A DNA stretch of 64,000 bases. Source: Aphanothece sacrum FPU1 (lineage in GTDB: Bacteria > Cyanobacteriota > Cyanobacteriia > Cyanobacteriales > Microcystaceae). The first letter of the stretch is position 1, and each line of letters begins with the position of its first letter. The notes beneath the pieces are model-generated. The model was not told the origin of the DNA. It ran no database searches and saw only the letters and a program-made list of their open reading frames with translations. The DNA lies in NCBI RefSeq assembly GCF_003864295.1, contig NZ_BDQK01000006.1, positions 62,001 to 126,000 on the forward strand. The letters run 5' to 3'. The position numbers and the translations under genes were made by a program. This document shows positions 1-10,814 of this stretch, one piece after another.

Positions 1-69
1 CCTAAAATTTAGCCTGATCAACTTAGTTTGCAATTTTGTTCTGTCAATAAATTAACGAGGAAAAAATAA

Positions 70-315
<246 letters not shown>

Positions 316-399
316 AACTTAATCAGATGGTAGAGACAGCATCTAGGCTGGCTCTACCGAAGAAAAGCTTTAATTAGATTGGAAGTGGATGGGTGAAAA

Positions 400-831
400 A
401 TGTTTGATTTTGATGCAACTTTGCCCATGATGGCATTGCAATTTGTTGTGTTAGCGGTGATTCTCAATAGCATCTTTTACAAGCCATTAAACAAGGTATT
501 AGATGAACGGGCAGAATACATCCGTAAACAAGAAGCTGATGGGCAAGAAAGGCTAACTAAAGCCAAAGAACTCGCCAAAGAATATGAAAAACAGCTAGCA
601 GATGCTCGTAAGCAGTCTCAAGAAGTCATTGCTTCTGCACAAGCAGATGCTCAAAAAATGGCCGCTCAAGCTGTTGCTGTAGCACAAAAAGACGCTCAAG
701 TCAAGAAAGAAACAGTAGCTCAAGAAATTGAGCAACAACGCCAAGAGGCTCTAACGAATCTAGAACAACAGGTGGATTCTTTGAGTCGTCAAATCCTAGA
801 AAAATTACTAGGCCCTGAATTTGTAAGGTAA
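400..831 (+). CDS. atpG: ATP synthase F0 subunit b' (peripheral stalk)
   Basis: This 143-residue subunit has one N-terminal membrane helix (about residues 8-27) followed by a long charged, Gln/Ala/Lys-rich coiled coil. It forms the peripheral stalk as a heterodimer with subunit b, a pairing typical of photosynthetic organisms. The motif [15 protein letters not shown] after the membrane segment is characteristic. It lies between atpH and atpF in the usual cyanobacterial order. The name follows cyanobacterial usage, where atpG is b' and gamma is atpC. Confidence 0.95.
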   Translation: MFDFDATLPMMALQFVVLAVILNSIFYKPLNKVLDERAEYIRKQEADGQERLTKAKELAKEYEKQLADARKQSQEVIASAQADAQKMAAQAVAVAQKDAQVKKETVAQEIEQQRQEALTNLEQQVDSLSRQILEKLLGPEFVR

Positions 832-860
832 AAACGCCATCCGTTGACTAATAAACAGGT

Positions 861-1397
861 ATGATCGATTCTTTTTTATTATTAGCCACAGAAAGCCATG
901 GTGAGGGTGGGGCCTTAATAGGGTTCCATCTTGACTTGTGGGAAAGTAACATCATTAATCTGTCGATTCTTGTTGGTGTTTTGGTGTTTTACGGTCGTAA
1001 AGCGATCGGAAAAATTCTTAGTGATCGGCGCAGCCAAATTGCTCAAGCTATTCAAGAAGTTGAAGCAAGACAAAAGCAGGCGGCAGCAGCCTTAACTGAA
1101 GAACAAAGAAAATTAACCCAAGCCCAAGCAGAAGCCGAACGAATTCGTCAAGCGGCTCAAGAAAGAGCCAAAGTTGTCGCGGCTGAAATTGCCGCCCAAT
1201 GTGAACGGGATGTTATTCGTCTTAGAGACAGTGCCGCCGCCGATTTATCCTCCGAACAAGATAGGGTAATCGCTCAATTGAAAAAGCAAATTGGTCAAAT
1301 GGCCGTAGTTAAAGCTGAAGCTCAACTCAAACAGCAGATTGATGATACGGCTCAACAACGCCTAATTGATCGCAGTATTGCTCAGTTAGGAGGTTAA
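861..1397 (+). CDS. atpF: ATP synthase F0 subunit b (peripheral stalk)
   Basis: This 178-residue partner of b' has a short N-terminal extension, a membrane helix around residues 32-50 and then a continuous coiled coil rich in Gln, Ala and Glu. [19 protein letters not shown] just after the helix is the typical start of the stalk. It begins 29 nt after atpG and ends 2 nt before atpD, so translation of the three genes is probably coupled. Confidence 0.95.
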   Translation: MIDSFLLLATESHGEGGALIGFHLDLWESNIINLSILVGVLVFYGRKAIGKILSDRRSQIAQAIQEVEARQKQAAAALTEEQRKLTQAQAEAERIRQAAQERAKVVAAEIAAQCERDVIRLRDSAAADLSSEQDRVIAQLKKQIGQMAVVKAEAQLKQQIDDTAQQRLIDRSIAQLGG

Positions 1398-1399
1398 TT

Positions 1400-1957
1400 G
1401 TGAAAGGTTCACTTTTTAGTACACAAGTTGCCGAGCCTTATGCTCAGGCACTGATGTCTTTAGCTCAATCTCAGCAAAGCATAGAGTCTTTGGGAGAAGA
1501 TTGTCGTTCTCTGCTGGAACTCTGGAACAATTCTCCAGATTTACGGGAGTTTATCAATTCTCCAGTCACTAACGAAGAAAATAAGAAAGCGGTACTCAGA
1601 CGGGTACTTGGCGATAATGCCAATACCTATTTGACCAATTTCATTATGCTTTTAATTGATAAACGGAGACTGGTTTACTTACCGGAAATTTGCCAACAAT
1701 ATTTGGCTTTACTACGGAAATTGACCAATACGGTCTTAGCTGAAGTTAGTTCTGCTCAGGCTTTGAGTGAAGAACAACGTTCAGCCGTTTGTGAAAAGAT
1801 TAAACAATTGACCCAAGCTCAATCAATTGAGTTACAAACCACGGTTGATCCCGACTTAATTGGTGGGGTAGTGATCAAAGTTGGCTCACAAGTCTTTGAT
1901 GCTAGTCTTCGCGGACAACTGCGTCGTATTAGTCTTAATCTCGGTGGTGCCTCCTAA
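1400..1957 (+). CDS. atpD: ATP synthase F1 subunit delta
   Basis: Delta (OSCP type, 185 residues) joins the peripheral stalk to the top of the alpha3-beta3 head. The N-terminal helical domain includes [14 protein letters not shown], and the C-terminal domain ends with [20 protein letters not shown], the family signature. The start is GTG, placed by an AGGAGG ribosome site at 1388-1393 that lies inside the end of atpF. After it, 184 nt separate it from atpA. That gap holds a small hairpin (AAAACC paired with GGGTTTT near 1961-1983) and an A-rich run with repeated AAAAGGC. Confidence 0.95.
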   Translation: MKGSLFSTQVAEPYAQALMSLAQSQQSIESLGEDCRSLLELWNNSPDLREFINSPVTNEENKKAVLRRVLGDNANTYLTNFIMLLIDKRRLVYLPEICQQYLALLRKLTNTVLAEVSSAQALSEEQRSAVCEKIKQLTQAQSIELQTTVDPDLIGGVVIKVGSQVFDASLRGQLRRISLNLGGAS

Positions 1958-2141
1958 GCTAAAACCAATTTAAAATGGGTTTTGGCAAGGCAAAAAGCAA
2001 AAGGCAAAAGGCAAAAGGAAAGCTGATTTTTTTCCTGACATTGCATCTTATAAAGTTTAGATGCGCCTAAGTTTAAGACAGTTCTACTGTTAACTGACAT
2101 CGTTTTTCTCATATCCATTTAATCTCTAAACAGATCAAACT

Positions 2142-3653
2142 ATGGTTAGCATCAGACCTGACGAAATTAGCAGCATTATTCGCCAGCAAATCGAGTCCTA
2201 CGACCAAAGCGTTCAAGTATCTAACGTAGGCACTATTCTACAAGTTGGGGATGGAACTGCCCGCATTTATGGCTTAGAACAAGCTATGGCAGGAGAACTG
2301 CTCGAATTTGAAGATGGAACCGTCGGTATCGCCCTCAACTTAGAAGAAGACAACGTGGGGGCCGTTTTAATGGGAACTGGTTTCGGTATCCAAGAAGGAA
2401 GTACTGTTAAAGCTACAGGAAAAATTGCTCAGGTTCCTGTGGGCGATGCCATGATCGGTCGCGTGGTTGATGCTTTAGGCCGTCCTATTGATGGCAAAGG
2501 AGATATCAACACTAGCGAAACTCGTTTAATTGAATCTCCTGCCCCTGGTATTGTCGCTCGTAAGTCGGTGTGTGAACCCCTGCAAACAGGCATTACCGCT
2601 ATTGATGCCATGATTCCTGTGGGACGGGGACAACGGGAGTTAATCATTGGTGACCGCAAAACCGGAAAAACCGCGATCGCCATTGACACCATCATTAACC
2701 AAAAATCAGAAAATGTTATCTGTGTTTATGTAGCCATCGGTCAAAAAGCGTCTACTGTAGCTCAAGTTGTGGGAACTCTCCAAGAAAAAGGAGCGATGGA
2801 CTATACTATTGTGGTAGCTGCTAACGCTAATGACCCCGCCACTTTGCAATATCTTGCTCCCTACACAGGGGCGACTATGGCGGAATACTTCATGTATAAA
2901 GGCAAGCATACTTTGGTTATCTATGATGACCTTTCTAAGCAAGCTCAAGCTTATCGTCAGTTATCCTTACTGTTACGTCGTCCTCCCGGTCGGGAAGCTT
3001 ATCCTGGAGATGTGTTCTATATTCACTCTCGTTTATTAGAACGGGCGGCTAAACTGAGTGATAAACTCGGTGGTGGTAGTATGACGGCGTTACCGGTAAT
3101 TGAAACCCAAGCTGGAGACGTATCTGCTTACATTCCTACTAACGTAATTTCTATTACAGACGGTCAAATCTTCCTCTCTAGTGACTTGTTTAACTCAGGT
3201 TTCCGTCCCGCTATTAACGCAGGTATTTCTGTGAGTCGGGTAGGTTCAGCCGCTCAAACCAAGGCTATGAAACAAGTAGCTGGAAAACTGAAACTAGAAT
3301 TAGCTCAGTTTGCTGAACTTGAAGCTTTTTCTCAGTTTGCCTCTGATTTAGATGCAGCTACCCAAGCTCAGTTAGCGCGAGGACAACGGTTACGTCAAGT
3401 GTTGAAACAACCGGAAAATTCTCCCTTAGCTGTTTGGGAACAAGTGGCTTTATCTTATGCGGGACTTAATGGCTATCTTGATGAAATTGCAGTAGAGAAA
3501 ATAACTGTCTTCTGTGCTGGACTTCGGGAATATATCAAAACCAGTAAGGCCAAATATGCAGAGATTATTGACAGTGATAAAAAACTCACTGATGAAGCAG
3601 AAAACCTGCTCAAAGAAGCCATTAAGGAATATAAACAGGCTTTTGCTGCGTAA
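2142..3653 (+). CDS. atpA: ATP synthase F1 subunit alpha
   Basis: This 503-residue non-catalytic nucleotide-binding subunit of F1 is full length. The Walker A motif GDRKTGKT is at residues 170-177. The alpha signature [17 protein letters not shown] lies near residues 357-373. The beta and epsilon genes are not in the window, which fits the separate atpBE operon of cyanobacteria. The reading frame is uninterrupted. Confidence 0.98.
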   Translation: MVSIRPDEISSIIRQQIESYDQSVQVSNVGTILQVGDGTARIYGLEQAMAGELLEFEDGTVGIALNLEEDNVGAVLMGTGFGIQEGSTVKATGKIAQVPVGDAMIGRVVDALGRPIDGKGDINTSETRLIESPAPGIVARKSVCEPLQTGITAIDAMIPVGRGQRELIIGDRKTGKTAIAIDTIINQKSENVICVYVAIGQKASTVAQVVGTLQEKGAMDYTIVVAANANDPATLQYLAPYTGATMAEYFMYKGKHTLVIYDDLSKQAQAYRQLSLLLRRPPGREAYPGDVFYIHSRLLERAAKLSDKLGGGSMTALPVIETQAGDVSAYIPTNVISITDGQIFLSSDLFNSGFRPAINAGISVSRVGSAAQTKAMKQVAGKLKLELAQFAELEAFSQFASDLDAATQAQLARGQRLRQVLKQPENSPLAVWEQVALSYAGLNGYLDEIAVEKITVFCAGLREYIKTSKAKYAEIIDSDKKLTDEAENLLKEAIKEYKQAFAA

Positions 3654-3671
3654 TTAGGTGGAATAGTTAGC

Positions 3672-3787
3672 CGTCAATGGTTAGTTGTCCCTCTTAAGAT
3701 ATTGGATAACTGACCATTGATTATTTATAGAACTTAGGCAATACTAACCTGAATTGTGTTTTTTAGGGCAATTCATGAATTGTCCCT
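3672..3787. repeat. Hairpin and palindrome between atpA and atpC
   Basis: Two inverted repeats lie in the 200-nt atpA-atpC gap. The first pairs TCAATGGT near 3674 with ACCATTGA near 3713-3720 around a partly paired core. The second, at 3765-3787, is a near-perfect palindrome centred on GCAATTCATGAATTG. A second copy of this palindrome lies at 26101-26126, so it is a dispersed repeat rather than an operon-specific signal. Either could process or attenuate the atp transcript, but nothing here proves it. Confidence 0.6.
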
Positions 3788-3853
3788 ACGCCGTAAAGTC
3801 TGTGCATAACTCCTGATTTATCAATCACGCTCCCGAACTGATCCCTAAACATT

Positions 3854-4798
3854 ATGCCTAATCTTAAAGCTATCCGCGATCGTATCCAGTCGGTCAAAAA
3901 TACCAAAAAAATTACTGAAGCAATGCGCTTGGTGGCTGCAGCTAAAGTACGCCGCGCTCAAGAACAAGTAATTGCTACTCGTCCCTTTGCTGATGCGTTA
4001 GCCAATGTTCTCTATAATTTACTGAATCGTCTACGTTTTGGCGATGTTAATCTGCCTTTGTTACAACAGAGGGATGTTAAATCTGTCGCTGTTGTGGTTG
4101 TTTCTGGCGATCGCGGTTTATGTGGGGGCTATAATGCCTATATTATCCGTAAAGCAGAAGAACGTATTAAGGAATTAAAACAGCAAGGTTTAGATTATCG
4201 TTTGATTACTATTGGACGCAAAGCCACTCAATATTTTTCTCGTCGTCAAGCTCCTATTGAAGCAAAATATATCGGATTAAATCAAATCCCAACGGCGGAT
4301 GATTCGGGAAGTATTGCTGATGAACTGCTTTCTTTATTCTTATCAGAGACAGTTGATCGGGTTGAATTAATTTACACGGGTTTTGTCTCTCTGATTAATT
4401 CTCGTCCTGTGGTTCAAACTTTGTTACCCTTGACCATTCAGGGGTTAGAAGTGGAAGATGATGAAATTTTCCGTCTCATTACTCGTGACGGTAAATTACA
4501 AGTGGAACGGCAAGCTGTAACTCAATCAGTTAGTAGCTTCTCCCAAGATATGATTTTTGAACAAGATCCTGTGCAAATTTTAGATGCTTTATTGCCTCTG
4601 TATGTTAACAACCAGTTACTCAGAGCTTTACAAGAATCAGCCGCTAGTGAATTAGCCGCTCGGATGACGGCCATGAGTAATGCCAGCGAAAATGCAGGTG
4701 AACTGATCGGTACGTTAACTTTATCTTACAATAAAGCTCGTCAAGCGGCAATTACTCAAGAATTGCTTGAGGTTGTATCGGGTGCTAATGCCTTGTAA
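3854..4798 (+). CDS. atpC: ATP synthase F1 subunit gamma
   Basis: This 314-residue gamma subunit is the central rotor shaft. The N-terminal helix includes [18 protein letters not shown] and the C-terminal helix includes [13 protein letters not shown]. The central [19 protein letters not shown] is the family signature. Compared with E. coli it carries the extra segment typical of cyanobacteria and plastids (about residues 195-225, [17 protein letters not shown]). It lacks the two-cysteine loop of plastids, so no thioredoxin switch is expected. It closes the operon. Confidence 0.97.
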   Translation: MPNLKAIRDRIQSVKNTKKITEAMRLVAAAKVRRAQEQVIATRPFADALANVLYNLLNRLRFGDVNLPLLQQRDVKSVAVVVVSGDRGLCGGYNAYIIRKAEERIKELKQQGLDYRLITIGRKATQYFSRRQAPIEAKYIGLNQIPTADDSGSIADELLSLFLSETVDRVELIYTGFVSLINSRPVVQTLLPLTIQGLEVEDDEIFRLITRDGKLQVERQAVTQSVSSFSQDMIFEQDPVQILDALLPLYVNNQLLRALQESAASELAARMTAMSNASENAGELIGTLTLSYNKARQAAITQELLEVVSGANAL

Positions 4799-4830
4799 TT
4801 AAGTCCCTGACAATTTTAGAATTTAAATCT

Positions 4831-4860
4831 CCCCATCTAAATCAGAAGTTATAGATGGGG
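4831..4860 (+). terminator. Hairpin after the atp operon
   Basis: CCCCATCTA pairs with TAGATGGGG across a 12-nt loop, followed by ACTCATTTTT. A second hairpin follows at 4868-4888 (TTTGCCCAC with GTGGGGCAAA, one bulge). Together they plausibly end the atp transcript before mntH. A nearly identical hairpin follows secA at 33972-34001. The U tract is weak and slightly displaced. Confidence 0.6.
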
Positions 4861-4950
4861 ACTCATTTTTGCCCACAAGTGGGGCAAAGATTCTGTTTCT
4901 TTGTTAAAAATTCGCTATAATTATGATAAAATTATGAAAAGAGCATCATC

Positions 4951-6270
4951 ATGTCTGTTCCAGTCAATCAACAGAGTTTGCCTGAAGCCCACCGTAGTAT
5001 TAAAATCCCTACTGACAAAGGGTTCTGGCGTAAAATGCTTGCTTATGCGGGTCCTGGATATCTCGTCTGTGTGGGATATATGGACCCTGGTAACTGGGCA
5101 ACAGACATCGCTGGAGGGGCTAGATTTGGCTATACGCTGCTGAGTGTGATCTTACTCTCGAATCTGATGGCGGTCCTATTACAATCGCTTTGTGTGCGCT
5201 TAGGGGTAGCAACAGGACGGGATTTAGCCCAGGCCTGTCGAGACTATTTCCCCTCTCGTATTAATTTTATCCTGTGGGTGCTGTGTGAAATTGCTATTGC
5301 AGCTTGTGACTTGGCAGAATTATTAGGAAGTGCGATCGCCTTACAACTTCTTTTCGGTATTCCTTTGCTTTGGGGAGTTTGTATAACTGCCTCAGATGTC
5401 ATGGTTTTATTGCTATTGCAAGGGAAAGGGTTCCGCTATGTGGAAGCGTTAATAATTACCTTAGTCGGAACAGTTGGAATCTGTTTTTTTGCGGAAATTA
5501 TCTTTTCTCAACCAAATATAACCGCAATTTTAGGGGGTTATTTACCTACTTCAGAGGTGTTGAGAAACCAAGAAATGCTCTACATTGCGATCGGTATTTT
5601 AGGGGCGACGGTGATGCCTCATAATCTTTATTTACATTCTGCTATTGTACAAACTCGTGCTTGGCAACCAACCTCGGAAAAACGGTGGGAAGCCATTAAA
5701 TTTGGCACCATTGATTCAACGATCGCTCTTTCTTTTGCCTTATTTATTAACTCAGCAATTTTAATAGTTGCGGCGGCTACATTTCATTTTACTGGTTATC
5801 ATGATGTTGCTGAAATTCAAGATGCTTACAGATTACTTACTCCCTTATTAGGGGTAAGTGCGGCCAGTGTAATCTTTGGTTTAGCCTTGTTAGCATCTGG
5901 ACAAAGTTCTACATTGACGGCGACTTTAGCTGGACAAATTGTCATGGAAGGCTTTCTTCAGTTTCGTTTACCTCCTTGGTTACGTCGTTTAGTCACGAGA
6001 TTATTGGCCATTATTCCTGCTTTAATTGCTATTATTTTTTTTGGTGAAAGAAGTACGGGAACTTTACTTATTTTTAGTCAAGTAGTGCTAAGTTTACAGT
6101 TATCTTTTGCTGTGATTCCTTTAATTATGTTTACCAGTAACCGTCGCCTGATGGGAGAATTTGTTAATCCTACTTGGTTAAAAGTTTTGTCAAGTGCAGT
6201 CGCTATAATTATTGTTGGTTTAAATACTTGGTTGCTTTTACAAACATTCCTCGGCTGGTTTAACCTATAA
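4951..6270 (+). CDS. mntH: Nramp-family divalent metal (Mn/Fe) transporter
   Basis: This 439-residue inner-membrane protein with about 11 hydrophobic segments is a proton-coupled Mn2+/Fe2+ importer of the Nramp family. The metal-binding motif DPGN is at residues 45-48 in helix 1, and the second signature MPHN at residues 222-225 in helix 6. A -10 hexamer TATAAT at 4916-4921 lies 30 nt before the ATG, so it probably has its own promoter. Manganese supply for photosystem II is a plausible role; substrate preference cannot be read from sequence. Confidence 0.93.
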   Translation: MSVPVNQQSLPEAHRSIKIPTDKGFWRKMLAYAGPGYLVCVGYMDPGNWATDIAGGARFGYTLLSVILLSNLMAVLLQSLCVRLGVATGRDLAQACRDYFPSRINFILWVLCEIAIAACDLAELLGSAIALQLLFGIPLLWGVCITASDVMVLLLLQGKGFRYVEALIITLVGTVGICFFAEIIFSQPNITAILGGYLPTSEVLRNQEMLYIAIGILGATVMPHNLYLHSAIVQTRAWQPTSEKRWEAIKFGTIDSTIALSFALFINSAILIVAAATFHFTGYHDVAEIQDAYRLLTPLLGVSAASVIFGLALLASGQSSTLTATLAGQIVMEGFLQFRLPPWLRRLVTRLLAIIPALIAIIFFGERSTGTLLIFSQVVLSLQLSFAVIPLIMFTSNRRLMGEFVNPTWLKVLSSAVAIIIVGLNTWLLLQTFLGWFNL

Positions 6271-6273
6271 TTT

Positions 6274-6296
6274 AAAACGCATTTAAAATGCGTTTT
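6274..6296 (+). terminator. Terminator after mntH
   Basis: AAAACGCAT pairs perfectly with ATGCGTTTT across a 5-nt loop 3 nt after the mntH stop. The A-start and T-end make it usable on both strands. The convergent glycosidase gene ends at 6551. Confidence 0.75.
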
Positions 6297-6550
6297 ACCA
6301 AGACAAAAGGGAAGAAGTATCAACAATTATCTTTTTTGCCACAAGGTTTAATAGAGGATTTCATCAACATTTTCAGCGTAGTTAGTAATGATTTTACTCT
6401 GATTATCATCCTTAATAATATAGTTAGAATCAGGTTCAGCATTATCAATCTAGATAATTAATGAAGTCACTTAAGATTGATTTTAGTCAATCTCAGGACA
6501 AAAATTAGGAGCAGATTATAGGGGTCAACGGCCGTTAACCCCGTCAAGAG
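6297..6550. repeat. Intergenic with GGGGTCAACGGCCGTT palindrome
   Basis: This AT-rich spacer lies between two convergent genes. At 6521-6542 it carries a palindrome built on GGGGTCAACGGCCGTT with a near-matching right arm. Related copies are at 13957-13978, 37556-37570 (left part only) and 40125-40146, so it is a dispersed element. No ORF is credible here. Confidence 0.6.
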
Positions 6551-9289
6551 TTATTGTCCTTGATACTTCCGAATCAACTGAAGTTCAATATCAGCACTCT
6601 CTAAGAGTTCCTTCACCACATCATCAGTCAACATTCCTGCTACTTGGATAATGGTAGCAATACCACCTGTCCAACCTGTTTGGTGACTCGCGCCAATACC
6701 AGTTCCATTGTCCCCATGAAAATACTCATAAAATAGGATCAAATCTTTCCAGTAGGGATCATTTTGGAATTTCTCAGCAGTCCCATTTATAGGACGCTTA
6801 CCATTGCCATCCTTGAGGAAAAGGCGAGTCAGTCGTTGAGCTAGTTCCCGCGATACTTCAAATAAGGTCATATAGTTTCCTGAACCTGTGGGACATTCTA
6901 CCTTGAACTGATCACCATAAAAGGCATAAAGTCGCCGTAACGCAGCCACGAATAACATATTAACAGGCATCCAAACAGGGCCGCGCCAGTTAGAGTTACC
7001 CCCAAACATGCCCGTATTAGAGTCTCCTGGTACATAATCTACTCGAAATTCTTCCCCCCCATGATGAAAGACAAAGGGATGATCCGCATGATAACGGGAA
7101 AGAGAACGAATACCATAAGGACTGAAAAACTCGTTTTCATCAAGCATCCGTGCCAACACCTTACGCAGTTTATCTTCAGTAAACACTGATAGCATATAGC
7201 GACCGGCTGCCCCTTGTTTATCAGGGATGTGTATATTCTCAATCAAATCAGTATGACGACTCCAAAAAGCCTCAGCCCGCTTATAGAAATTGGGTAATTT
7301 GGCGATATCATCCCCATTAAAAATAGCTACAGCCGCTAGAGGCAATAATCCCACCAACGATCGCACTTTCAGACGCATAGCTGTTCCATCAGGAAACTTT
7401 AATACATCGTAGAAGAACCCGTCTTCTTCATCCCACATTTCATCTTGGTTTTCACCAATGCGGTCCATCGCCCCGGCAATCCACATGGTATGCTCAAAAA
7501 ACTTACTGACAAACTCCTCATAGAGAGGGTCATCGAGGGCAAGTTCTACAGCAATGCGTAACATCTGTTGACTGAAAAAGACCATCCAGGCTGTTCCGTC
7601 TGCTTGTTCTAAACTTCCTCCTGTGGGTAAGGGCGCACTACGATCAAAGACTCCAATATTGTCCAGTCCTAAAAAGCCCCCTTCAAAAGCGTTGTTACCG
7701 TCGCTGTCTTTGCGGTTCACCCACCAGGTAAAATTAACTAATAATTTAGAAAAGGCATACTTGAGGAAATTTAGATCTCCTTTACCCCCATTGCGGGCCT
7801 TATCCATCAAATAAATTTGCATGGTAGCATAGGCATGAACGGGGGGGTTCACATCGCCAAAATTCCACTCATAAGCCGGAATTTGACCATTCGGGTGTAA
7901 ATAGTCGTTGCGTAACATCAAGTCTAACTGTTCTTTGGCAAACTCGGAGTCAACGATCCCCAAGGGTAACATATGAAAAGCGAGATCCCAAGCGGCAAAC
8001 CAGGGATATTCCCATTTGTCGGGCATGGAAATAATGTCATCACTGTACATATGGAACCATTCACCGTTGCGAATCTTTTTGCGTTGTTCTGGCCCCAATA
8101 ATGGGTTAATATTATGTTCTTCTAACCATTTATCTACATCATAGTAGAAATATTGTTTTGTCCACAACATCCCCGCTAAAGCTTGACGCATCACATTGAC
8201 GCGATCGCTATCAGATTTAATAGCTGGAGGGGTAACAGAATCATAGAAAGCATCAGCTTCTTGTAAACGACTCTGAAACTTTGTCTCAAAGGTAGCAAAA
8301 GGTTCACCGATTTCGCTAGGGGCTTTTTTGGTCAGACGTAAACAGATCACCTCAGTTGCGCCAGCTTCTACAGTTAAGTGATAATGGGGAGAGCATTTTG
8401 TCCCTGTTTGATTGTAATTTATTCCTTCGCGTTGTCCATTAACAATGTAGTTATTGATGCCATCTTTGACGTACTTAGTGGGATTTGGCACACCGAACAA
8501 ACGGGAATTATTGGTTTCATTATCAGTGAATAATAGGGGAACGGTTCGGTCACAATAGAGATAATAATCACTCAGTAATTTTTGGAATAAGTGATCAGTA
8601 TGATGAGTTTGGATCACCCTATCTTCTACTTTTTGTATTATGGGTTTAGAACCACCATCGGCCCAAGACCAAGTATTACGGAACCACAAAGTAGGCAATA
8701 CATCAATTTCTGCTGCTTCTGGCCCTCGATTAGCAACACTAATTTTAATTAAGATATCTTCTGTATCGTCCTTAGCATATTCCAGAAAGACATCAAAATA
8801 ACGATTGTCGTCAAAAATACCTGTGTCGAGTAATTCGTACTCTAACTCATGCTTGCTACGTTGTTGATTAGTTTTGATTAAATCTTCATAAGGATACTCT
8901 GCTTGGGGATATTTGTACAAATACTTCATGTAGGAATGAGTCGGGGTACTGTCAAGATAAAAGTAATATTCTTTGACATCTTCTCCATGATTTCCTTCAC
9001 TATTTGTTAACCCAAATAATCTTTCTTTGAGAATAGGATCTTTCCCATTCCATAAAGCTAAGGCAAAACAAAGAACTTGATGATCATCACTAATACCTCC
9101 TAGTCCATCTTCTCCCCAACGGTAAGCACGCGATCGCGCTTGATCATGAGAGAAATAATTCCAAGCATTGCCATCATCACTATAATCTTCTCGTACCGTC
9201 CCCCATTGTCTCTCGCTTAAGTAAGGGCCCCATTTTTTCCAAGGCAAATCATCACCAACTGACTGAAGACGTTTTTGTTCTGCGCTCAT
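6551..9289 (-). CDS. GH63/MGH1-like glycoside hydrolase (glucosidase)
   Basis: This 912-residue soluble protein has no signal peptide and resembles the large cyanobacterial glucosidases of the GH63-like clan. The N-terminal half (about residues 1-380) looks like a beta-rich domain. The rest looks like an (alpha/alpha)6 barrel: segments such as KWEYPWFAAWDLAFHMLPLG, GGFLGLDNIGVFDRS and NSNWRGPVWMPVN are the conserved aromatic/acidic stretches lining the active site in that clan. Acidic residues in WDLAFH and WDEEDGFFYD are catalytic candidates. The likely substrate is an alpha-glucoside, perhaps a compatible solute or glycogen-derived sugar, but this is inference. It is transcribed alone. Confidence 0.75.
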   Translation of the reverse strand: MSAEQKRLQSVGDDLPWKKWGPYLSERQWGTVREDYSDDGNAWNYFSHDQARSRAYRWGEDGLGGISDDHQVLCFALALWNGKDPILKERLFGLTNSEGNHGEDVKEYYFYLDSTPTHSYMKYLYKYPQAEYPYEDLIKTNQQRSKHELEYELLDTGIFDDNRYFDVFLEYAKDDTEDILIKISVANRGPEAAEIDVLPTLWFRNTWSWADGGSKPIIQKVEDRVIQTHHTDHLFQKLLSDYYLYCDRTVPLLFTDNETNNSRLFGVPNPTKYVKDGINNYIVNGQREGINYNQTGTKCSPHYHLTVEAGATEVICLRLTKKAPSEIGEPFATFETKFQSRLQEADAFYDSVTPPAIKSDSDRVNVMRQALAGMLWTKQYFYYDVDKWLEEHNINPLLGPEQRKKIRNGEWFHMYSDDIISMPDKWEYPWFAAWDLAFHMLPLGIVDSEFAKEQLDLMLRNDYLHPNGQIPAYEWNFGDVNPPVHAYATMQIYLMDKARNGGKGDLNFLKYAFSKLLVNFTWWVNRKDSDGNNAFEGGFLGLDNIGVFDRSAPLPTGGSLEQADGTAWMVFFSQQMLRIAVELALDDPLYEEFVSKFFEHTMWIAGAMDRIGENQDEMWDEEDGFFYDVLKFPDGTAMRLKVRSLVGLLPLAAVAIFNGDDIAKLPNFYKRAEAFWSRHTDLIENIHIPDKQGAAGRYMLSVFTEDKLRKVLARMLDENEFFSPYGIRSLSRYHADHPFVFHHGGEEFRVDYVPGDSNTGMFGGNSNWRGPVWMPVNMLFVAALRRLYAFYGDQFKVECPTGSGNYMTLFEVSRELAQRLTRLFLKDGNGKRPINGTAEKFQNDPYWKDLILFYEYFHGDNGTGIGASHQTGWTGGIATIIQVAGMLTDDVVKELLESADIELQLIRKYQGQ

Positions 9290-9425
9290 ACAATTGAATC
9301 TTAATTTTGAAGGAAACTAGTTTCTAAGCCAGAATTTTATCCCCTAAATTCGCCCTAAGGACTATTTTCAAAGATTAATTTTATAATCCCAATTTTCTAG
9401 GAATAGCTGATGATTATTAACGGAT

Positions 9426-10115
9426 TTAAGCACGTTTTTTGGGCAAATTAGGGGTTTGCTTTGGTGGAGATGTTCCTCTTGATGAAGCATTATCATATAA
9501 TTGCTGACGACCATTACGAATAACGGTTAACATCTCACCTAGTTCATCTTCTAAACGAGTCAGAACCCGCTCAGCATATTCATTAGCCCCTTCCTCAAGT
9601 TTTTGACATTCGGCTAAACTTTGTTGACGTAATTGTTGTATTTCATTGGTTGTTATTTGACGCAGTTGTTCAACTTCTCCAATAGTTTGAGACTGAATAG
9701 TCTCACAGTCATGTTGTACTTGTTGTCGTAGTTGGTTCGCTTCTCGTTGTGCTTGTTGAATAATTCCTGACTCATCTAAAATCTGGGCCGCCTCTTGTTG
9801 AGCAGATTGAATAATACGCTGTGCATAACCTTCAGCTTCGGACAAGATTTCTTGTTCTTGTTCCAAAACCGCCAGAGCTTTTCTAATGGCTTCAGGAATT
9901 CTATCCCCAATAATCTCTAGTTGATCGAGTAACTTTCCTTCATCCACTATCGTCCATTGAGTTAGAGGAATATGAAAACTATCATAAATAATTTCTTGTA
10001 AACGAGCTAACTCTTGTTGAATATCAAAATCAACCCCTCGGCCCTGGGTCATTCCTTGTTGATTGTTAGCTGATTTATTGGGGCTAGAGGAATTTCGGCG
10101 TACCATAGACATCAA
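9426..10115 (-). CDS. cdv3: DivIVA/Cdv3-like coiled-coil cell division protein
   Basis: This 229-residue protein is mostly coiled coil, rich in Gln, Glu and Arg (about residues 75-205). It has a conserved head FDIQQELARLQEIIYDSFHI and a disordered basic tail. It starts 36 nt after coaD, and cyanobacteria commonly keep a DivIVA-like Cdv3 gene in this place. Cdv3 proteins take part in septum placement. I rely on overall character and synteny rather than a diagnostic motif, so the symbol is tentative. The true start may be one of several methionines at the N terminus. Confidence 0.65.
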   Translation of the reverse strand: MMSMVRRNSSSPNKSANNQQGMTQGRGVDFDIQQELARLQEIIYDSFHIPLTQWTIVDEGKLLDQLEIIGDRIPEAIRKALAVLEQEQEILSEAEGYAQRIIQSAQQEAAQILDESGIIQQAQREANQLRQQVQHDCETIQSQTIGEVEQLRQITTNEIQQLRQQSLAECQKLEEGANEYAERVLTRLEDELGEMLTVIRNGRQQLYDNASSRGTSPPKQTPNLPKKRA

Positions 10116-10151
10116 TTTAGTCGATAATAAACAGTATAGATCGCTGGTGAG

Positions 10152-10625
10152 TTAACTGTAATATAGATAAATATCTTTAGCCACATTTTCTGGGACTAAA
10201 TGAGAAATTGGGCCGCCAAACTGGGCGATTTCCTTGACGGTACTGCTACTTAAGAAACTATATTCTTTATTGGTGGCTAAAAACACGGTTTCTATCTCTT
10301 GTGAGAGAGTTTTATTAGTATGGGCCATCTGAAGTTCTTTCTCGAAGTCGGATAAGACCCGTAATCCTCTAAGCAAAACTCCAGCATTATGTAATTTAGC
10401 ATAGTCTATCGTTAATCCGGTAAAACTATCAACTTCAATGTTTTTCCACTTTTGGGTACATTCTCGAATTTGTTCGACTCGTTTTTCGAGGGTAAATAAG
10501 GGCTTTTTATTGGGGTTACATAATACTGCTACAATAACTCGTTCAAATAAAGTCACCCCTCTTTCAATGATATCAAGATGACCGAGGGTAATAGGATCAA
10601 AACTACCAGGATAAACTGCAATCAC
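10152..10625 (-). CDS. coaD: Phosphopantetheine adenylyltransferase
   Basis: This 157-residue enzyme transfers AMP to 4'-phosphopantetheine, the penultimate step of coenzyme A synthesis. The nucleotidyltransferase motif is [14 protein letters not shown] (residues 6-19). [16 protein letters not shown] and the C-terminal SSSTVKEIA are typical of CoaD. Length matches the family. It is the first gene of a two-gene unit with the DivIVA-like gene. Confidence 0.96.
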   Translation of the reverse strand: MIAVYPGSFDPITLGHLDIIERGVTLFERVIVAVLCNPNKKPLFTLEKRVEQIRECTQKWKNIEVDSFTGLTIDYAKLHNAGVLLRGLRVLSDFEKELQMAHTNKTLSQEIETVFLATNKEYSFLSSSTVKEIAQFGGPISHLVPENVAKDIYLYYS

Positions 10626-10723
10626 AATGTTGAGGAGTCACTAAGGTTTACTTGCCGTATTATATGACTATATTTTCGTATAACGTTTACGATACTTGTA
10701 AAATTTGCTAATTTTGCATAAAT

Positions 10724-10814
10724 TAGGACTTACGCAAGGACACTAAAAGTAGGATGTGTTCCCAACGCATCCCACTATCTATGGCGTATTTAACTATTTT
10801 TTGCGTAAGTCCTA
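10724..10814. repeat. MITE-like element with 14-bp inverted ends
   Basis: TAGGACTTACGCAA (10724-10737) and TTGCGTAAGTCCTA (10801-10814) are perfect inverted repeats bounding 91 bp with no ORF. The TA at both ends resembles a TA target site used by IS630/Tc1-like elements. It looks like a non-autonomous derivative of a transposon not present in the window. Confidence 0.6.
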
